A stretch of 64,000 nucleotides of DNA from Auanema rhodensis (Eukaryota > Nematoda > Chromadorea > Rhabditida > Rhabditidae). The stretch lies in NCBI GenBank assembly GCA_964057225.1, contig OZ059896.1, positions 2,852,001 through 2,916,000 on the forward strand, written 5' to 3'. Below, piece by piece: positions 1 to 13,889 of the stretch. The notes under the pieces were generated by a model. It was not told the origin of the DNA and did no database searches. It saw only the letters and a list, made by a program, of their open reading frames with translations. How positions within the stretch are numbered: the first letter of the stretch is position 1; each line of letters opens with the position of its first letter. Both the position numbers and the translations under genes were made by a program.

Positions 1-36
1 GGAATCTAATTTCGAAAACCGCATCTATTTATCTTT

Positions 37-107
37 CACGTGAAGCGAGTTACACACCAAGTGCACATCACGTGTACATTTAATTAGCATAAATTAAAGT
101 TCACGTA
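37..107. other. CACGTG palindrome pair in the satellite A monomer (reference copy)
   Basis: In the first monomer, CACGTG lies at 37-42 and 69-74, and a related CACGTA at 102-107. The spacings are 32 and 33 bp, close to three helical turns. The second site sits in a 17-bp imperfect dyad at 61-77, GTGCACATCACGTGTAC, in which six of eight base pairs are symmetric. CACGTG is the canonical binding site of many bHLH and bHLH-ZIP proteins. That these copies are bound is not shown. The pair recurs in nearly every satellite A monomer, with occasional CACATG or CATGTG forms. Confidence 0.75.
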
Positions 108-118
108 AATTTCAAAGT

Positions 119-131
119 CATGGTTACCATG
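119..131. other. CATGGT-N-ACCATG dyad in the satellite A monomer (reference copy)
   Basis: Perfect 6-bp inverted repeat with a single central base, present in almost all satellite A monomers. The common variant GGTGACC (for example near 9975, 11386, 13145, 16838, 24932, 27758 and 29166) changes only the central base and leaves both arms intact. A minority form, TACCAGGAACC (near 1888 and 2593), breaks one arm. This could be a protein-binding dyad; no binding protein can be named. Confidence 0.7.
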
Positions 132-3100
132 AACCAATATCAATAAAAATTTGTTTTTAGACTAATATGGACATGGGGAATCTAATTTCGAAAACCGCAT
201 CTATTTATCTTTCACGTGAAGCGAGTTACATACCAAGTGCACATCACGTGTACATTTAATTAGCATAAATTAAAGTTCACGTAAATTTCAAAGTCATGGT
301 TACCATGAACCAATATCAATAAAAATTTGTTTTTAGACTAATATGGACATGGGGAATCTAATTTTGAAAACCGCATCTCTTCATCTTTCACGTGAAGCGA
401 GTTACATACCAAGTGCACATCACGTGTACATTTAATTAGCAAAAATTAAAGTTAACGTAAATTTCCAAGTCATGGTTACCATGAACCAATATCAATAAAA
501 ATTTGTTTTTAGACTAATATGGACATGGGGAATCTAATTTTGTAAACCGCATCTCTTCATCTTTCACGTGAAGCGAGTTACATACCAAGTGCACATCACG
601 TGTACATTTAATTAGCATAAATTAAAGTTCACGTAAATTTCAAAGTCATGGTTACCATGAACCAATATCAATAAAAATTTGTTTTTAGACTAATATGGAC
701 ATGGGGAATCTAATTTCGAAAACCGCATCTATTTATCTTTCACGTGAAGCGAGTTACATACCAAGTGCACATCACGTGTACATTTAATTAGCATAAATTA
801 AAGTTCACGTAAATTTCAAAGTCATGGTTACCATGAACCAATATCAATAAAAATTTGTTTTTAGACTAATTTGGACATGGGGAATCTAATTTCGAAAACC
901 GCATCTATTTATCTTTCACGTGAAGCGAGTTACATACCAAGTGCACATCACGTGTACATTTAATTAGCATAAATTAAAGTTCACGTAAATTTCATAGTCA
1001 TGGTTACCATGAACCAATATCAATAAAAATTTGTTTTTAGACTAATTTGGACATGGGGAATCTAATTTTGAAAACCGCATCTATTTATCTTTCACGTGAA
1101 GCGAGTTACATACCAAGTGCACATCACGTGTACATTTAATTAGCATAAATTAAAGTTCACGTAAATTTCAAAGTCATGGTTACCATGAACCAATATCAAT
1201 AAAAATTTGTTTTTAGACTAATATGGACATGGGGAATCTAATTTTGGAAACCGCATCTCTTTATCTTTCACGTGAAGCGAGTTACATACCAAGTGCACAT
1301 CACGTGTACATTTAATTAGCATAAATTAAAGTTCACGTAAATTTCAAAGTCATGGTTACCATGAACCAATATCAATAAAAATTTGTTTTTAGACTAATAT
1401 GGACATGGGGAATCTAATTTCGAAAACCGCATCTATTTATCTTTCACGTGAAGCGAGTTACACACCAAGTGCACATCACGTGTACATTTAATTAGCATAA
1501 ATTAAAGTTCACGTAAATTTCAAAGTCATGGTTACCATGAACCAATATCAATAAAAATTTGTTTTTAGACTAATATGGACATGGGGAATCTAATTTCGGA
1601 AACCGCATCTATTTATCTTTCACGTGAAGCGAGTTACATACCAAGTGCACATCACGTGTACATTTAATTAGCATAAATTAAAGTTCACGTAAATTTCAAA
1701 GTCATGGTTACCATGAACCAATATCAATAAAAATTTGTTTTTAGACTAATATGGACATGGGGAATCTAATTTTGAAAACCGCATCTCTTTATCTTTCACG
1801 TGAAGCGAGTTACATACCAAGTGCACATCACGTGTACATTTAATTAGCATAAATTAAAGTTCACGTAAATTTCAAAGTCATGGTTACCAGGAACCAATAT
1901 CAATAAAAATTTGTTTTTAGACTAATATGGACATGGGGAATCTAATTTCGAAAACCGCATCTATTTATCTTTCACGTGAAGCGAGTTACATACCAAGTGC
2001 ACATCACGTGTACATTTAATTAGCATAAATTAAAGTTCACGTAAATTTCAAAGTCATGGTTACCATGAACCAATATCAATAAAAATTTGTTTTTAGACTA
2101 ATTTGGACATGGGGAATCTAATTTTGAAAACCGCATCTATTTATCTTTCACGTGAAGCGAGTTACATACCAAGTGCACATCACGTGTACATTTAATTAGC
2201 ATAAATTAAAGTTCACGTAAATTTCAAAGTCATGGTTACCATGAACCAATATCAATAAAAATTTGTTTTTAGACTAATATGGACATGGGGAATCTAATTT
2301 CGAAAACCGCATCTATTTATCTTTCACGTGAAGCGAGTTACATACCAAGTGCACATCACGTGTACATTTAATTAGCATAAATTAAAGTTCACGTAAATTT
2401 CAAAGTCATGGTTACCATGAACCAATATCAATAAAAATTTGTTTTTAGACTAATATGGACATGGGGAATCTAATTTTGAAAACCGCATCTCTTTATCTTT
2501 CACGTGAAGCGAGTTACATACCAAGTGCACATCACGTGTACATTTAATTAGCATAAATTAAAGTTCACGTAAATTTCAAAGTCATGGTTACCAGGAACCA
2601 ATATCAATAAAAATTTGTTTTTAGACTAATATGGACATGGGGAATCTAATTTCGAAAACCGCATCTATTTATCTTTCACGTGAAGCGAGTTACATACCAA
2701 GTGCACATCACGTGTACATTTAATTAGCATAAATTAAAGTTCACGTAAATTTCAAAGTCATGGTTACCATGAACCAATATCAATAAAAATTTGTTTTTAG
2801 ACTAATTTGGACATGGGGAATCTAATTTCGAAAACCGCATCTATTTATCTTTCACGTGAAGCGAGTTACATACCAAGTGCACATCACGTGTACATTTAAT
2901 TAGCATAAATTAAAGTTCACGTAAATTTCAAAGTCATGGTTACCATGAACCAATATCAATAAAAATTTGTTTTTAGACTAATATGGACATGGGGAATCTA
3001 ATTTCGAAAACCGCATCTATTTATCTTTCACGTGAAGCGAGTTACATACCAAGTGCACATCACGTGTACATTTAATTAGCATAAATTAAAGTTCACGTAA

Positions 3101-6100
3101 ATTTCAAAGTCATGGTTACCATGAACCAATATCAATAAAAATTTGTTTTTAGACTAATTTGGACATGGGGAATCTAATTTTGAAAACCGCATCTATTTAT
3201 CTTTCACGTGAAGCGAGTTACATACCAAGTGCACATCACGTGTACATTTAATTAGCATAAATTAAAGTTCACGTAAATTTCAAAGTCATGGTTACCATGA
3301 ACCAATATCAATAAAAATTTGTTTTTAGACTAATATGGACATGGGGAATCTAATTTCGAAAACCGCATCTATTTATCTTTCACGTGAAGCGAGTTACATA
3401 CCAAGTGCACATCACGTGTACATTTAATTAGCATAAATTAAAGTTCACGTAAATTTCAAAGTCATGGTTACCATGAACCAATATCAATAAAAATTTGTTT
3501 TTAGACTAATTTGGACATGGGGAATCTAATTTTGAAAACCGCATCTATTTATCTTTCACGTGAAGCGAGTTACATACCAAGTGCACATCACGTGTACATT
3601 TAATTAGCATAAATTAAAGTTCACGTAAATTTCAAAGTCATGGTTACCATGAACCAATATCAATAAAAATTTGTTTTTAGACTAATTTGGACATGGGGAA
3701 TCTAATTTCGAAAACCGCATCTATTTATCTTTCACGTGAAGCGAGTTACATACCAAGTGCACATCACGTGTACATTTAATTAGCATAAATTAAAGTTCAC
3801 GTAAATTTCAAAGTCATGGTTACCATGAACCAATATCAATAAAAATTTGTTTTTAGACTAATATGGACATGGGGAATCTAATTTCGAAAACCGCATCTAT
3901 TTATCTTTCACGTGAAGCGAGTTACATACCAAGTGCACATCACGTGTACATTTAATTAGCATAAATTAAAGTTCACGTAAATTTCAAAGTCATGGTTACC
4001 ATGAACCAATATCAATAAAAATTTGTTTTTAGACTAATATGGACATGGGGAATCTAATTTTGGAAACCGCATCTCTTTATCTTTCACGTGAAGCGAGTTA
4101 CATACCAAGTGCACATCACGTGTACATTTAATTAGCATAAATTAAAGTTCACGTAAATTTCAAAGTCATGGTTACCATGAACCAATATCAATAAAAATTT
4201 GTTTTTAGACTAATATGGACATGGGGAATCTAATTTCGAAAACCGCATCTATTTATCTTTCACGTGAAGCGAGTTACATACCAAGTGCACATCACGTGTA
4301 CATTTAATTAGCATAAATTAAAGTTCACGTAAATTTCAAAGTCATGGTTACCATGAACCAATATCATTAAAAATTTGTTTTTAGACTAATATGGACATGG
4401 GGAATCTAATTTTGAAAACCGCATCTCTTTATCTTTCACGTGAAGCGAGTTACATACCAAGTGCACATCATGTGTACATTTAATTAGCATAAATTAAAGT
4501 TCACGTAAATTTCAAAGTCATGGTTACCATGAACCAATATCAATAAAAATTTGTTTTTAGACTAATATGGACATGGGGAATCTAATTTCGAAAACCGCAT
4601 CTATTTATCTTTCACGTGAAGCGAGTTACATACCAAGTGCACATCACGTGTACATTTAATTAGCATAAATTAAAGTTCACGTAAATTTCAAAGTCATGGT
4701 TACCATGAACCAATATCAATAAAAATTTGTTTTTAGACTAATTTGGACATGGGGAATCTAATTTTGAAAACCGCATCTATTTATCTTTCACGTGAAGCGA
4801 GTTACATACCAAGTGCACATCACGTGTACATTTAATTAGCATAAATTAAAGTTCACGTAAATTTCAAAGTCATGGTTACCATGAACCAATATCAATAAAA
4901 ATTTGTTTTTAGACTAATATGGACATGGGGAATCTAATTTCGAAAACCGCATCTATTTATCTTTCACGTGAAGCGAGTTACATACCAAGTGCACATCACG
5001 TGTACATTTAATTAGCATAAATTAAAGTTCACGTAAATTTCAAAGTCATGGTTACCAATAACCAATATCAATAAAAATTTGTTTTTAGACTAATTTGGAC
5101 ATGGGGAATCTAATTTTGAAAACCGCATCTATTTATCTTTCACGTGAAGCGAGTTACATACCAAGTGCACATCACGTGTACATTTAATTAGCATAAATTA
5201 AAGTTCACGTAAATTTCAAAGTCATGGTTACCATGAACCAATATCAATAAAAATTTGTTTTTAGACTAATATGGACATGGGGAATCTAATTTTGGAAACC
5301 GCATCTCTTTATCTTTCACGTGAAGCGAGTTACATACCAAGTGCACATCACGTGTACATTTAATTAGCATAAATTAAAGTTCACGTAAATTTCAAAGTCA
5401 TGGTTACCATGAACCAATATCAATAAAAATTTGTTTTTAGACTAATATGGACATGGGGAATCTAATTTCAAAAACCGCATCTATTTATCTTTCACGTGAA
5501 GCGAGTTACATACCAAGTGCACATCACGTGTACATTTAATTAGCATAAATTAAAGTTCACGTAAATTTCAAAGTCATGGTTACCATGAACCAATATCAAT
5601 AAAAATTTATTTTTAGACTAATATGGACATGGGGAATCTAATTTCGAAAACCGCATCTATTTATCTTTCACGTGAAGCGAGTTACATACCAAGTGCACAT
5701 CACGTGTACATTAAATTAGCATAAATTAAAGTTCACGTAAATTTCAAAGTCATGGTTACCATGAACCAATATCAATAAAAATTTGTTTTTAGACTAATAT
5801 GGAAATGGGGAATCTAATTTTGGAAACCGCATCTATTTATCTTTCACGTGAAGCGAGTTACATACCAAGTGCACATCACGTGTACATTTAATTAGCATAA
5901 ATTAAAGTTCACGTAAATTTCAAAGTCATGGTTACCATGAACCAATATCAATAAAAATTTGTTTTTAGACTAATTTGGACATGGGGAATCTAATTTTGAA
6001 AACCGCATCTATTTATCTTTCACGTGAAGCGAGTTACATACCAAGTGCACATCACGTGTACATTTAATTAGCATAAATTAAAGTTCACGTAAATTTCAAA

Positions 6101-6989
6101 GTCATGGTTACCATGAACCAATATCAATAAAAATTTTTTTTAGACTAATTTGGACATGGGGAATTTAATTTTGAAAACCGCATCTATTTATCTTTCACGT
6201 GAAGCGAGTTACATACCAAGTGCACATCACGTGTACATTTAATTAGCATAAATTAAAGTTCACGTAAATTTCAAAGTCATGGTTACCATGAACCAATATC
6301 AATAAAAATTTGTTTTTAGACTAATATGGACATGGGGAATCTAATTTCGAAAACCGCATCTATTTATCTTTCATGTGAAGCGAGTTACATACCAAGTGCA
6401 CATCACGTGTACATTTAATTAGCATAAATTAAAGTTCACGTAAATTTCAAAGTCATGGTTACCATGAACCAATATCATTAAAAATTTGTTTTTAGACTAA
6501 TATGGACATGGGGAATCTAATTTTGAAAACCGCATCTCTTTATCTTTCACGTGAAGCGAGTTACATACCAAGGGCACATCATGTGTACATTTAATTAGCA
6601 TAAATTAAAGTTCACGTAAATTTCAAAGTCATGGTTACCATGAACCAATATCAATAAAAATTTGTTTTTAGACTAATATGGACATGGGGAATCTAATTTC
6701 GAAAACCGCATCTATTTATCTTTCACGTGAAGCGAGTTACATACCAAGTGCACATCACGTGTACATTAAATTAGCATAAATTAAAGTTCACGTAAATTTC
6801 AAAGTCATGGTTACCATGAACCAATATCAATAAAAATTTGTTTTTAGACTAATATGGACATGGGGAATCTAATTTTGGAAACCGCATCTATTTATCTTTC
6901 ACGTGAAGCGAGTTACATACCAAGTGCACATCACGTGTACATTTAATTAGCATAAATTAAAGTTCACGTAAATTTCAAAGTCATGGTTA

Positions 6990-9900
6990 CCATGAACCAA
7001 TATCAATAAAAATTTGTTTTTAGACTAATATGGACATGGGGAATCTAATTTTGGAAACCGCATCTCTTTATCTTTCACGTGAAGCGAGTTACATACCAAG
7101 TGCACATCACGTGTACATTTAATTAGCATAAATTAAAGTTCACGTAAATTTCAAAGTCATGGTTACCATGAACCAATATCAATAAAAATTTGTTTTTAGA
7201 CTAATATGGACATGGGGAATCTAATTTCGAAAACCGCATCTATTTATCTTTCACGTGAAGCGAGTTACATACCAAGTGCACATCACGTGTACATTTAATT
7301 AGCATAAATTAAAGTTCACGTAAATTTCAAAGTCATGGTTACCATGAACCAATATCAATAAAAATTTATTTTTAGACTAATATGGACATGGGGAATCTAA
7401 TTTCGAAAACCGCATCTATTTATCTTTCACGTGAAGCGAGTTACATACCAAGTGCACATCACGTGTACATTAAATTAGCATAAATTAAAGTTCACGTAAA
7501 TTTCAAAGTCATGGTTACCATGAACCAATATCAATAAAAATTTGTTTTTAGACTAATATGGACATGGGGAATCTAATTTTGGAAACCGCATCTATTTATC
7601 TTTCACGTGAAGCGAGTTACATACCAAGTGCACATCACGTGTACATTTAATTAGCATAAATTAAAGTTCACGTAAATTTCAAAGTCATGGTTACCATGAA
7701 CCAATATCAATAAAAATTTGTTTTTAGACTAATATGGACATGGGGAATCTAATTTTGGAAACCGCATCTCTTTATCTTTTACGTGAAGCGAGTTACATAC
7801 CAAGTGCACATCACGTGTACATTTAATTAGCATAAATTAAAGTTCACGTAAATTTCAAAGTCATGGTTACCATGAACCAATATCAATAAAAATTTGTTTT
7901 TAGACTAATATGGACATGGGGAATCTAATTTCGAAAACCGCATCTATTTATCTTTCACGTGAAGCGAGTTACATACCAAGTGCACATCACGTGTACATTT
8001 AATTAGCATAAATTAAAGTTCACGTAAATTTCAAAGTCATGGTTACCATGAACCAATATCAATAAAAATTTGTTTTTAGACTAATATGGACATGGGGAAT
8101 CTAATTTCGAAAACCGCATCTATTCATCTTTCACGTGAAGCGAGTTACATACCGAGTGCACATCACGTGTACATTTAATTAGCATAAATTAAAGTTCACG
8201 TAAATTTCAAAGTCATGGTTACCATGAACCAATATCAATAAAAATTTGTTTGTGAACTAATATGGACATGGGGAATCTAATTTTGGAAACCGCATCTCTT
8301 CATCTTTCACGTGAAGCGAGTTACATACCAAGTGCACATCACGTGTACATTTAATTAGCATAAATTAAAGTTCACGTAAATTTCAAAGTCACGGTTACCA
8401 TGAACCAATATCAATAAAAATTTGTTTTTAGACTAATATGGACATGGGGAATCTAATTTTGAAAACCGCATCTCTTCATCTTTCACGTGAAGCGAGTTAC
8501 ATACCAAGTGCACATCACGTGTACATTTAATTAGCATAAATTAAAGTTCACGTAAATTTCAAAGTCATGGTTACCATGAACCAATGTCAATAAAAATTTG
8601 TTTTTAGACTAATATGGACATGGGGAATCTAATTTTGAAAACCGCATCTCTTTATTTTTCACGTGAAGCGAGTTACATACCAAGTGCACATCACGTGTAC
8701 ATTTAATTAGCATAAATTAAAGTTCACGTAAATTTCAAAGTCATGGTTACCATGAACCAATATCAATAAAAATTTGTTTTTAGACTAATATGGACATGGG
8801 GAATCTAATTTCGAAAACCGCATCTATTTATCTTTCACGTGAAGCGAGTTACATACCAAGTGCACATCACGTGTACAATTAATTAGCATAAATTAAAGTT
8901 CACGTAAATTTCAAAGTCATGGTTACCATGCACCAATATCAATAAAAATTTGTTTTTAGACTAATATGGACATGGGGAATCTAATTTTGAAAACCGCATC
9001 TCTTTATCTCTCACGTGAAGCGAGTTACATACCAAGGGCACATCACGTGTACATTTAATTAGCATTAATTAAAGTTCACGTAAATTTCAAAGTCATGGTT
9101 ACCATGAACCAATATCAATAAAAATTTGTTTGTGAACTAATATGGACATGGGGAATCTAATTTTGAAAACCGCATCTCTTCATCTTTCACGTGAAGCGAG
9201 TTACATACCAAGTGCACATCACGTGTACATTTAATTAGCATAAATTAAAGTTCACGTAAATTTCAAAGTCATGGTTACCATGAACCAATATCAATAAAAA
9301 TTTGTTTTTAGACTAATTTGGACATGGGGAATCTAATTTTGAAAACCGCATCTCTTTATCTTTCACGTGAAGCGAGTTACATACCAAGTGCACATCACGT
9401 GTACATTTAATTAGCATAAATTAAAGTTCACGTAAATTTCAAAGTCATGGTTACCATGAACCAATGTCAATAAAAATTTGTTTTTAGACTAATATGGACA
9501 TGGGGAATCTAATTTTGAAAACCGCATCTCTTTATTTTTCACGTGAAGCGAGTTACATACCAAGTGCACATCACGTGTACATTTAATTAGCATAAATTAA
9601 AGTTCACGTAAATTTCAAAGTCATGGTTACCATGAACCAATATCAATAAAAATTTGTTTTTAGACTAATTTGGACATGGGGAATCTAATTTTGAAAACCG
9701 CATCTATTTATCTTTCACGTGAAGCGAGTTACATACCAAGTGCACATCACGTGTACATTTAATTAGCATAAATTAAAGTTCACGTAAATTTCAAAGTCAT
9801 GGTTACCATGAACCAATATCAATAAAAATTTTTTTTAGACTAATTTGGACATGGGGAATTTAATTTTGAAAACCGCATCTATTTATCTTTCACGTGAAGC

Positions 9901-10735
9901 GAGTTACATACCAAGTGCACATCACGTGTACATTTAATTAGCATAAATTAAAGTTCACGTAAATTTCAAAGTCATGGTGACCATGAACCAATATCAATAA
10001 AAATTTGTTTTTAGACTAATATGGACATGGGGAATCTAATTTTGAAAACGGCATCTCTTTATCTTTCACGTGAAGCGAGTTACATACCAAGTGCACATCA
10101 CGTGTACATTTAATTAGCATAAATTAAAGTTCACGTAAATTTCAAAGTCATGGTTACCATGAACCAATATCAATAAAAATTTGTTTTTAGACTAATATGG
10201 ACATGGGGAATCTAATTTTGAAAACCGCATCTCTTTATATTTCACATGAAGCGAGTTACATACCAAGTGCACATCACGTGTACATTAAATTAGCATAAAT
10301 TAAAGTTCACGTAAATTTCAAAGTCATGGTTACCATGAACCAATATCAATAAAAATTTGTTTTTAGACTAATTTGGACATGGGGAATCTAATTTTGAAAA
10401 CCGCATCTCTTCATCTTTCACGTGAAGCGAGTTACATACCAAGTGCACATCACGTGTACATTTAATTAGCATAAATTAAAGTTCACGTAAATTTCAAAGT
10501 CATGGTTACCATGAACCAATGTCAATAAAAATTTGTTTTTAGACTAATATGGACATGGGGAATCTAATTTTGAAAACCGCATCTCTTCATCTTTCACATG
10601 AAGCGAGTTACATACCAAGTGCACATCACGTGTACATTAAATTAGCATAAATTAAAGTTCACGTAAATTTCAAAGTCATGGTTACCATGAACCAATATCA
10701 ATAAAAATTTGTTTTTAGACTAATTTGGACATGGG
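6990..10735. repeat. Satellite A segmental duplication, copy 1 (39-monomer offset)
   Basis: This block matches copy 2 at about 13890-17598, shifted by 6,862-6,863 bp (39 monomers). Rare variants occur in the same order in both: TTTATTTTTAG (7368/14230), TTTTACGTGAAG (about 7778/14640), TTTGTGAAC (about 8250/15112), CACGGTTACC (about 8391/15253), CAATTAATT (about 8876/15738), ATGCACC (about 8929/15791), ACCAAGGGC (9031/15893), AAACGGCATC (10049/16912) and TATATTTCACATG (about 10237/17100). Left of about 6990 and right of about 10735 the variant order no longer matches. The exact ends are uncertain by about one monomer. Confidence 0.85.
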
Positions 10736-11268
10736 GAATCTAATTTTGAAAACCGCATCTCTTTATATTTCACATGAAGCGAGTTACATACCAAGTGCAC
10801 ATCACGTGTACATTAAATTAGCATAAATTAAAGTTCACGTAAATTTCAAAGTCATGGTTACCATGAACCAATATCAATAAAAATTTGTTTTTAGACTAAT
10901 TTGGACATGGGGAATCTAATTTTGAAAACCGCATCTCTTCATCTTTCACGTGAAGCGAGTTACATACCAAGAGCACATCACGTGTACATTTAATTAGCAT
11001 AAATTAAAGTTCACGTAAATTTCAAAGTCATGGTTACCATGAACCAATGTCAATAAAAATTTGTTTTTAGACTAATATGGACATGGGGAATCTAATTTTG
11101 AAAACCGCATCTCTTCATCTTTCACATGAAGCGAGTTACATACCAAGTGCACATCACGTGTACATTAAATTAGCATAAATTAAAGTTCACGTAAATTTCA
11201 AAGTCATGGTTACCATGAACCAATATCAATAAAAATTTGTTTTTAGACTAATTTGGACATGGGGAATC
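10213..11268. repeat. Three-monomer (528-bp) tandem duplication in satellite A
   Basis: The variant triplet TATATTTCACATG, CTTCATC with an AATGTC, then CTTCATCTTTCACATG occurs at 10213-10740 and again at 10741-11268. CTCTTTATAT is at 10231 and 10759, exactly 528 bp apart. The corresponding part of the 39-monomer-offset copy near 17100-17598 has the triplet only once, so this step arose after that larger duplication, or was lost in the other copy. Confidence 0.8.
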
Positions 11269-11516
11269 TAATTTTGAAAACCGCATCTCTTCATCTTTCA
11301 CGTGAAGCGAGTTACATACCAAGTGCACATCACGTGTACATTTAATTAGCATAAATTAAAGTTCACGTAAATTTCAAAGTCATGGTGACCATGAACCAAT
11401 ATCAATAAAAATTTGTTTTTAGACTAATATGGACATGGGGAATCTAATTTTGAAAACCGCATCTCTTTATCTTTCACGTGAAGCGAGTTACATACCAAGT
11501 GCACATCACGTGTACA

Positions 11517-13650
11517 TTAAATTAGCATAAATTAAAGTTCACGTAAATTTCAAAGTCATGGTTACCATGAACCAATATCAATAAAAATTTGTTTTTAGAC
11601 TAATATGGACATGGGGAATCTAATTTCGAAAACCGCATCTATTCATCTTTCACGTGAAGCGAGTTACATACCAAGTGCACATCACGTGTACATTTAATTA
11701 GCATAAATTAAAGTTCACGTAAATTTCAAAGTCATGGTTACCATGAACCAATATCAATAAAAATTTGTTTGTGAACTAATATGGACATGGGGAATCTAAT
11801 TTTGGAAACCGCATCTCTTCATCTTTCACGTGAAGCGAGTTACATACCAAGTGCACATCACGTGTACAATTAATTAGCATAAATTAAAGTTCACGTAAAT
11901 TTCAAAGTCATGGTTACCATGCACCAATATCAATAAAAATTTGTTTTTAGACTAATATGGACATGGGGAATCTAACTTTGAAAACCGCATCTCTTTATCT
12001 CTCACGTGAAGCGAGTTACATACCAAGGGCACATCACGTGTACATTTAATTAGCATAAATTAAAGTTCACGTAAATTTCAAAGTCATGGTTACCATGCAC
12101 CAATATCAATAAAAATTTGTTTTTAGACTAATATGGACATGGGGAATCTAATTTTGAAAACCGCATCTCTTTATCTTTCACGTGAAGCGAGTTACATACC
12201 AAGTGCACATCACGTGTACATTTAATTAGCATTAATTAAAGTTCACGTAAATTTCAAAGTCATGGTTACCATGAACCAATGTCAATAAAAATTTGTTTTT
12301 AGACTAATATGGACATGGGGAATCTAATTTTGAAAACCGCATCTCTTTATTTTTCACGTGAAGCGAGTTACATACCAAGTGCACATCACGTGTACATTTA
12401 ATTAGCATAAATTAAAGTTCACGTAAATTTCAAAGTCATGGTTACCATGAACCAATATCAATAAAAATTTGTTTTTAGACTAATATGGACATGGGGAATC
12501 TAATTTCGAAAACCGCATCTATTTATCTTTCACGTGAAGCGAGTTACATACCAAGTGCACATCACGTGTACAATTAATTAGCATAAATTGAAGTTCACGT
12601 AAATTTCAAAGTCATGGTTACCATGAACCAATGTCAATAAAAATTTGTTTTTAGACTAATATGGACATGGGGAATCTAATTTTGAAAACCGCATCTCTTT
12701 ATTTTTCACGTGAAGCGAGTTACATACCAAGTGCACATCACGTGTACATTTAATTAGCATAAATTAAAGTTCACGTAAATTTCAAAGTCATGGTTACCAT
12801 GAACCAATATCAATAAAAATTTGTTTTTAGACTAATTTGGACATGGGGAATCTAATTTTGAAAACCGCATCTATTTATCTTTCACGTGAAGCGAGTTACA
12901 TACCAAGTGCACATCACGTGTACATTTAATTAGCATAAATTAAAGTTCACGTAAATTTCAAAGTCATGGTTACCATGAACCAATATCAATAAAAATTTTT
13001 TTTTAGACTAATTTGGACATGGGGAATTTAATTTTGAAAACCGCATCTATTTATCTTTCACGTGAAGCGAGTTACATACCAAGTGCACATCACGTGTACA
13101 TTTAATTAGCATAAATTAAAGTTCACGTAAATTTCAAAGTCATGGTGACCATGAACCAATATCAATAAAAATTTGTTTTTAGACTAATATGGACATGGGG
13201 AATCTAATTTTGAAAACCGCATCTCTTTATCTTTCACGTGAAGCGAGTTACATACCAAGTGCACATCACGTGTACATTTAATTAGCATAAATTAAAGTTC
13301 ACGTAAATTTCAAAGTCATGGTTACCATGAACCAATATCAATAAAAATTTGTTTTTAGACTAATTTGGACATGGGGAATCTAATTTTGAAAACCGCATCT
13401 ATTTATCTTTCACGTGAAGCGAGTTACATACCAAGTGCACATCACGTGTACATTTAATTAGCATAAATTAAAGTTCACGTAAATTTCAAAGTCATGGTTA
13501 CCATGAACCAATATCAATAAAAATTTTTTTTAGACTAATTTGGACATGGGGAATTTAATTTTGAAAACCGCATCTATTTATCTTTCACGTGAAGCGAGTT
13601 ACATACCAAGTGCACATCACGTGTACATTTAATTAGCATAAATTAAAGTT
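11517..13650. repeat. Satellite A block repeated near 23.3 kb (copy 1)
   Basis: About 12 monomers whose ordered variants match 23307-25440 with an 11,789-bp shift (67 monomers). The order is TTAAATTAG, CTATTCATC, TTTGTGAAC, CAATTAATT, ATGCACC, TCTAACTTTG, CTCTCACGTG, ACCAAGGGC, GCATTAATT, CAATGTC, TTTATTTTTC, AAATTGAAG (12590/24379), the lengthened T run, GGGAATTTAATT and GGTGACC. A third partial copy, up to AAATTGAAG, lies near 29150-30380. Confidence 0.85.
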
Positions 13651-13889
13651 CACGTAAATTTCAAAGTCATGGTTACCATGAACCAATATCAATAAAAATT
13701 TGTTTTTAGACTAATTTGGACATGGGGAATCTAATTTTGAAAACCGCATCTATTTATCTTTCACGTGAAGCGAGTTACATACCAAGTGCACATCACGTGT
13801 ACATTTAATTAGCATAAATTAAAGTTCACGTAAATTTCAAAGTCATGGTTACCATGAACCAATATCAATAAAAATTTGTTTTTAGACTA

